From Daucus carota subsp. sativus (Eukaryota; Streptophyta; Magnoliopsida; Apiales; Apiaceae), in assembly GCF_001625215.2 (NCBI RefSeq), contig NC_030385.2:27707135-27771134 (forward strand): a DNA stretch of 64,000 bases, given 5' to 3'. How positions within the stretch are numbered: position 1 is the first letter of the stretch; each line of letters opens with the position of its first letter. The notes under the pieces are model-generated. The model did not search any database and was not told the origin of the DNA. It saw only the letters and a program-made list of their open reading frames with translations. The position numbers were made by a program, and so were the translations under genes. Shown piece by piece: positions 56,858 through 64,000 of this stretch.

Positions 56858-57810
56858 TTGAAAACACTAAAATTATATATTGAAATTACAATTTTTATCA
56901 TAATTTTTCTTAAATAATATATCAGTACATTCATGTTAATGCACAATAAATATAAGTATTACATTTAAACTCCTGATAACAAAGTCGGACTTTTGTCTTG
57001 AATTCTAATTACCAATGTGTCTTTAATATATTTTAATATCATTCAAAAAGTATTTAATTTTTTAACATGATGTAATTTATTAAAAATGTCATTTAAAAAC
57101 AAATAAAATAAAGAATCGAGATCTCGCCGCAAGGCAAGGCCGAGAAATTATAATAATATATTTTTACTTATTTTAAAACACTAAAATTATATGTTTTAAT
57201 TACTATTTTTGTCCTAATATTTTATAAATACTACTCCCTCTATCCCATTTTAAGTGTTATGTTTTGACTTTCAATGGTCAAATTGACCAATTTTTGACCA
57301 AGTATAAAGAACAAATTCATTATTATTTTAAAAAAACTAAAATTACATTTTATAGTACATTGTATGTACTTTATAATGACATAATATTTTTTACTTTTAA
57401 AAATTATATTATATGTGTAAATCTCAGTCAAAATTTAATCAATTTGACCATTCAAAAGTCAGGACACTTAAAATGGGATGGATGAAGTATATCATTGTAC
57501 ATTCACCTTAATGCCTACATGTTTACAAAAATAAATATTATATTTAAACTCCACATAACAAAGTCAGACTTTTGTCTTGAATACTAATACTAATATATCT
57601 TTAACATATTTTAATATTATTCAAAATGTATGTAATTTTTTAACATGATGTAATATATTAAAGATGTTATTTTAAAACAAATAAAATAAAGAATCGAGCT
57701 CTTACACCGAGGCGAGGCCGATATTATAACATATTTTATTTATTTTTATTGAAAATACTAAAATTATATATTTAACTTACTATTTCTATCATGATATTTC
57801 ATAAAAAATA
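56858..57810. repeat. Tandem duplication of about 320 bases, second copy split by a MITE
   Basis: Copy A (about 56858-57169) and copy B (about 57170-57754) share ACACTAAAATTATAT, ACAAAGTC.GACTTTTGTCT, TTTTTTAACATGATGTAAT and AAATAAAATAAAGAATCGAG; a third partial copy begins near 57755. Copy B is longer because Stowaway 57234-57487 lies in it. Confidence 0.75.
57234..57487. mobile_element. Stowaway MITE inside tandem copy B
   Basis: 254 bp, left end CTCCCTCTATCCC, right end GGGATGGATGAAG, TA on both sides (57232-57233, 57488-57489). Ends are diverged, so an older copy; subterminal TCAATGGTCAAATTGACCA pairs with TGGTCAAATTGATT-like right part. Confidence 0.75.
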
Positions 57811-58689
57811 TTTTCGCGATCATACTGCGGTCAGGTAGGAAGATTGAAGACTATATATATCAAATTTAAGAAAATCAATTGAACAAAATAAGATAATCTA
57901 AATCTAAGCAAGAATATACAATCTTCACAAAACAACATAATATTATACCAAAGATAAGGTCCGAGTTTAATGAAGAAGATCGGAAAAAATTAAACACTAT
58001 ACTTCTTACACTCTGATCTATTTCTTACACTCTGTTTTATATATTCAAGAAACTCCTTTTCCCATCTATCTTGGTCACTTGGTGCTTATTTTTAATTGTG
58101 TAGCCAGTTGTATCATGCAATTTTATACTAGGATCATATCTTCCTATCCTCGATCAATTCTTATAATCATTCTCATTCAGCTTGCTGCTGCATCACAGTG
58201 CACGAAAGGGACTTTATAATACTGATTGACAATTTTAGTTAGGCACTTCTTACTGACACCTTCATCTTCAGGATGCTAACCAAATTAGAACGTGTTTTTC
58301 AATGACTTGATAAAGTGATATGTCACACTTTCATGGACTGCATTAGATGGACACAGTTAAGATTAAATTTTGTTTAGATTTTCATTTTCTTCCCACATTG
58401 TCTTTAGTTTGTTTCTTGGCTTCAAGTTTGAAGATTATTACTCCAACTGTTTCAAATATCTTATTACGTTGGTCTAATAAATTAACCTTGAGCGCGTTAC
58501 AACCCGAATCACTTTTCAATCTACGGTAACATGTACTTAGTATCTATACTTAGTAAATAAATGATATAATTTCTTTAATCAAGTTATAATTTTATTTACA
58601 ACATGTATTTGATAGATTTTAGATGAAATATTAGGTTATAGGTCAAAATATAATAATAGTGGGTTGTACTTCGTACCACTATGAACATA

Positions 58690-59001
58690 CTCCCTCCGTC
58701 CCAGTGAATTGTATACAGTTTTCTTTTTGGGACGTCCCATCAATTGTATACATTCCAAAAGTAGTAAACTTTTATAATATAAAATATCATTACACAAACT
58801 ACTTTCCTCCACTATCTCCATTGTATAATAATATAAATACTATTACACCCACTACTTTCCTCCACTATTTCAAATCTATTATTAAATATAAATGGGTCCC
58901 ACCACTATACCCATTTTTCATCTAATTTTACTCATTTCTTGCACAATTTTTTGGTCTCCGTGTCCCAGCCATTTGTATACAAATGACTGGGACGGAGGGA
59001 G
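58690..59001. mobile_element. Stowaway MITE, 312 bp
   Basis: Ends CTCCCTCCGTCCCAG and CTGGGACGGAGGGAG, TA on both sides (58688-58689, 59002-59003). Body repeats CCCACTACTTTCCTCCACTA and is the reverse complement of the copy at 50055. Confidence 0.9.
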
Positions 59002-59232
59002 TACTATTTTATTGTATTGGTCATTGATTTTATTACTGAGGTGTTATAATTAAAAATACATTATAATCAATTATTAAAATTTAAAAAATACAAACATTAC
59101 CCGTGTGCGAAGCACGGGCAAGATTACTAGTTATCCACAAATACAGTTCATATTCCTCTATTTCTTCGATGGATCACCCCATGTAAATGCATACGCCACC
59201 CAAGAATCAAAACCCACCTAAACAGAGCCCAA

Positions 59233-59239
59233 TATAAAA
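59233..59239 (+). promoter_or_regulatory. TATA box of RD19-like protease
   Basis: AATATAAAAAC about 50 bases upstream of the start codon and about 100 bases from the proposed Helitron 3' end; sequence and place fit a TATA box. Confidence 0.5.
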
Positions 59240-59284
59240 ACAAAGTCTACGCACCAGATATTCAAATCTAAACTCACTTTCCCA

Positions 59285-61296
<2,012 letters not shown>

Positions 61297-61975
61297 GCAG
61301 ACATAAACATTATCGAACACATAATATGCGTGGTGGAATCACATGGCAACCACAGCAGCAGGATCTCACTCTGCTTCGGAGTAGTTAACATGTATTATAT
61401 ATGTTGGTTATCGTCATTTCTATGTTGGATTGTCTGAAGTCCTACAGGTTTATACGATCAGTGGCAGTGCTGTGCGCATCTCCGCGAATGATTTCAGTCA
61501 TGCAATTAAAGTTTCAGTAACTCTAAAGACAATCTATCAATATCAGCAGTTGTGATATGTATAATTGTATATATCCTTGATTCCCAGAGGGTTGGAGACT
61601 TGCTTTTCATTTATTCCCTTGAAACTATAGCTTTCCTTTTTCCTACATCTTTTTTATCTAAATAAATTGACAAGTCGAGTGTCACATTGAATCTGATTGT
61701 GTAATAAATATGACAAAAACAAAAATAACATACTATAGTGAAGGAATGTGATGGAATTTGATCAACACCCGGAGAAGAGTATACCTTGTGCCCGGTTTAA
61801 ACCTAGGGCTCACAGCTGAGGTTTCACAAAACACGCAAGATTATGTAAATTATTTTGCACTGAATTCGTCAGGTTTCTATTGGATTAGGGCGATGCAAGT
61901 CTATGTACAGACACACCCCCACCGGCCACGTGTTTTTAAATATATCGGTGCTTTCATCCTCACTTAATAATAATC
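61297..61975. other. 3' flank of RD19-like protease, no gene
   Basis: Probably the protease 3' untranslated region followed by sequence without coding support up to the LINE. Confidence 0.4.
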
Positions 61976-63211
61976 GATCACGAGGGAGGCTTAGCTCTAA
62001 AGAACATTTTTGAGTGGAACAATTCTGCCATCCTGTTTCAACTATGGCGTATTATCCAACCTGGAGAGAAGTCGATTTTAGCTCAATGGTTTAACAAAGT
62101 TTTGCTAAAAAACAAAGGGTTCTGGACTACACAAATTCCTTATAAATGTTCTTGGGGTATTAGAAAGATTCTCAACTGCAGGGACATGGCTCGTGCTCTT
62201 ATTCGTTACCACATTGGATCTCCATCTTCTATTAAATTCTGGTTAGATCCATGGGTTAGAAACAAGCCTTTCTGCCACCAGTTCGATGATACTGCCATTG
62301 GCCACTTTGGGTCTAATAAGCCTGCTTTGATTCGTGATTTCCAGGAGGAGAGCAGTTGGGTTTTTCCTGTCTCTAATCACATGAGCTCGCAAGAAATTCG
62401 TAACCGTATCTCTGAGATTCATATTCTCTCTAGTGACTTCATTACTTGGGATGGTCTACTCAGATGCAAAATTGCAACTGTTTGGAACTCTATTAGACAT
62501 AAATCTCCCCATGTTCCCTGGTTTGATACGGTGTGGAATTCTTTATCAATCTATAAGTGTTCTTTCACTTTATGGACTGCTTTGAAGGAGCGTTTGCTCA
62601 CTCGGGATAGAATGCTTCGTTTTCGGATGCAAACTCAGCCGGGCTGTTTACTTTGTAATAATATGGAATCTATTCAACACATCTTCACTGGATGCCCTTA
62701 CTTTGATCTTATCTGCAGAGCTTGCCCTGTCCCGTTTGCTCGTGACTGGCCTAGCTGGCAAAATGGGAACTTTTTCTCTCCAACTATTGATAAACGGAAG
62801 CAAATCATTGGAAGTTTATTCTTAGCAGTGGCTGTGCATTTAGTTTGGAAAGAAAGAAACCTCAGACTTCATAATCCGGGATCCAGCAATGGCACCTTAT
62901 ATGTGATAAAAAATATTTTTTTTATGGTGCGCGAGAAGCTTTTCTCCTGTGACAGATTTAGAAAATGGGTGCATCGAGACCCATCTTTCTTATGTCTTAT
63001 TTACTAGTTTGCCTTATGCTCAGCTTCAGTTGTAGTTTATGTAGTTTACGTATTGTTCCTAGCTAGTCTTATTTTAGTACTTGTTGTTTAGCTGTTTTCC
63101 TATCTTTTCTTTGACTTTGATGCTTGTATCAAGTCCTTTCCGTGGGGTATGCCCCTAGATCTTGTTTCTCCCTGTTTTCTTATAAAAAATTTATTTAGCA
63201 AAAAAAAAAAA
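61976..63211 (+). mobile_element. 5'-truncated LINE (non-LTR retrotransposon)
   Basis: Open frame from about 61976 to 63007 reads GGLALKNIFEWNNSAILFQL, KFWLDPWV, then the zf-RVT zinc-binding module KCSFTLWTALKERLLTRDRM and CLLCNNMESIQHIFTGC (Cys-x2-Cys, His, Cys). This is the C-terminal end of the plant L1-type reverse-transcriptase protein. The frame has no stop for about 340 codons, so the copy is recent. The 3' untranslated part ends in about 12 A at 63200-63211. The endonuclease and RT core are missing, as usual for incomplete reverse transcription. No target duplication could be identified. Confidence 0.85.
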
Positions 63212-63229
63212 GATAAACGGCTTGCATAT

Positions 63230-63400
63230 CTCCTATTTACAAGAGATCTAAGTCCAGCCTGCATATCTCCTATTTACAAGAGATCCAAGTCCAGTGTAAT
63301 TTTAATGGGCCGTGGGCTTAAAATGCAGAAATCTCCTATTTATAGGAGATCCAAATCCAATGTAGTTTTAATGGACCGTGGGCTTAAGATGCAGAAAATC
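63230..63400 (+). repeat. Tandem repeat after the LINE
   Basis: CTCCTATTTACAAGAGATC starts at 63230, 63267 and 63333 (37- and 66-base spacing). The two long units share TTTTAATGG.CCGTGGGCTTA and ATGCAGAAA. Confidence 0.75.
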
Positions 63401-63559
63401 AGCCACGTTTCTAGTAGTTTATCATCATCTGAATGCTATCTAGTAGTTTTTTTATTATGATCTAAATTATTTCTGGGAGCTTCCAGTGGAATTTTAATAG
63501 AGCTTCTTGGCCAAAGGGCGAGGTTGACTTGGAGAGCCATCATACGAAGTTCATCATTA

Positions 63560-63957
63560 GAGCATCTCCAATGGGAAGTGCCAAGAGGGGTGCCAATGCC
63601 ATGTGGCATGACATGGACCGGCACTCTCGTTGGCACCCCCATTGGAGATGTTGGAGTGCTACTGGGGTGCCAAGTGAGTTGGCTTTGGGGTGCCAAAAGT
63701 TGGCAACCCATAAAGTAGGGTGCCAACTTCATTTGTGGTCCCAATAATATATAAAATATAGATGTGTGGTCCCAATAATACATAAAATATTATTTCTCTA
63801 TTAACAAAGTTGGCATCTTGGAGTGCCAACCATTGGAGTGTAATTTGAAATAAGGGTGCTAAAAATGATTTGGAAGAGTGTGAATATAAAAAATAATATT
63901 TTGAGTTATGTGTCAAAATTGGCACCCCTTAAACGGTGCCAACCACTGGAGATGCTC
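63560..63957. mobile_element. PIF/Harbinger (Tourist-like) MITE, TTA duplication, copy 2
   Basis: 398 bp with ends GAGCATCTCCAATGGG and, inward from the right, GAGCATCTCCAGTGG; TTA at 63557-63559 and 63958-63960. Contains repeated GGGGTGCCAA/TTGGCACCCC words in both directions. Confidence 0.8.
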
Positions 63958-63980
63958 TTAGTATCTTGTAGTGTTTACTA

Positions 63981-64000
63981 CTCCCTCCGTCCCCCTCAAT
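63981..64000. mobile_element. Left end of a Stowaway MITE, cut by the window edge
   Basis: CTCCCTCCGTCCCCCTCAAT after TA (63979-63980). The first 20 bases are identical to the left end of the copy at 50055. Confidence 0.75.

Larger units (their letters stand above)
52294..59130 (+). mobile_element. Putative Helitron carrying gene fragments
   Basis: The 3' end has the Helitron form: hairpin CCCGTG-tgcgaag-CACGGG (59100-59118), then CTAG at 59127-59130 followed by T. A matching 5' end is proposed at 52294, TCTATATATCTATATATATC preceded by A, so the insertion would lie between A (52293) and T (59131). Inside are broken, intron-containing pieces of CPSF73-I and RH24, both on the plus strand, two Stowaway MITEs and a tandem duplication. 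No Rep/helicase frame is present, so it is non-autonomous. The 3' end is much better supported than the AT-rich 5' end. Confidence 0.5.

Noticed and set aside
61758-61967. 69-codon frame between the RD19-like gene and the LINE
   Set aside because: No domain or similarity; downstream of a complete gene.

Overview
This window is nuclear DNA of a flowering plant, most likely a eudicot. Its genes are split by many GT-AG introns, they encode plant-only families (WAT1, cytokinin dehydrogenase, class III peroxidase, h-type thioredoxin, granulin-type papain protease), and the spaces between them are AT-rich and full of small transposons. The abundance of Stowaway MITEs (CTCCCTCCGTCCC ends, TA target duplications) would fit an asterid such as Apiaceae, but that is a weak inference. 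No tRNA, rRNA, CRISPR or bacterial-style operon was seen. Exon positions were placed by hand from family conservation, reading frame and splice sites.

Layout. (1) 1-463: first exon of a class III peroxidase, minus strand, rest outside the window. (2) 2493-8546: complete 13-exon organellar HflX GTPase, minus. (3) 10370-13440: complete 5-exon cytokinin dehydrogenase, minus. (4) 16358-19306: 3-exon thioredoxin h, minus. (5) 21284-25800: 5-exon XBCP3-like cysteine protease with granulin domain, minus. (6) 26977-35104: 10-exon Obg-type GTPase, plus. (7) 36219-38062: 6-exon WAT1 transporter, minus. (8) 38897-59131: about 20 kb without an intact gene: a 3.4-kb hAT-type element with a nested 2.6-kb element, tandem repeats, MITEs, a glutaredoxin-like relic, a retroposon inside a Stowaway end, and a putative 6.8-kb Helitron carrying broken pieces of CPSF73-I and DEAD-box helicase RH24. 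(9) 59285-61296: 4-exon RD19-like cysteine protease, plus. (10) 61976-64000: 5'-truncated LINE, tandem repeats and MITEs.

The genes do not form a pathway. Two bacterial-type ribosome-associated GTPases (HflX, Obg) and two papain-family proteases of different subgroups lie in one 60-kb stretch. CKX (cytokinin breakdown) and WAT1 (auxin-related vacuolar transport) are both hormone-linked. I see no shared regulation and treat the proximity as chance.

The main points for a second look are the putative gene-capturing Helitron, three GC-AG introns among about 39 inferred introns (one only 75 nt and open in frame), the retroposon that duplicated a Stowaway end, and many elements with readable target-site duplications that allow superfamily assignment.
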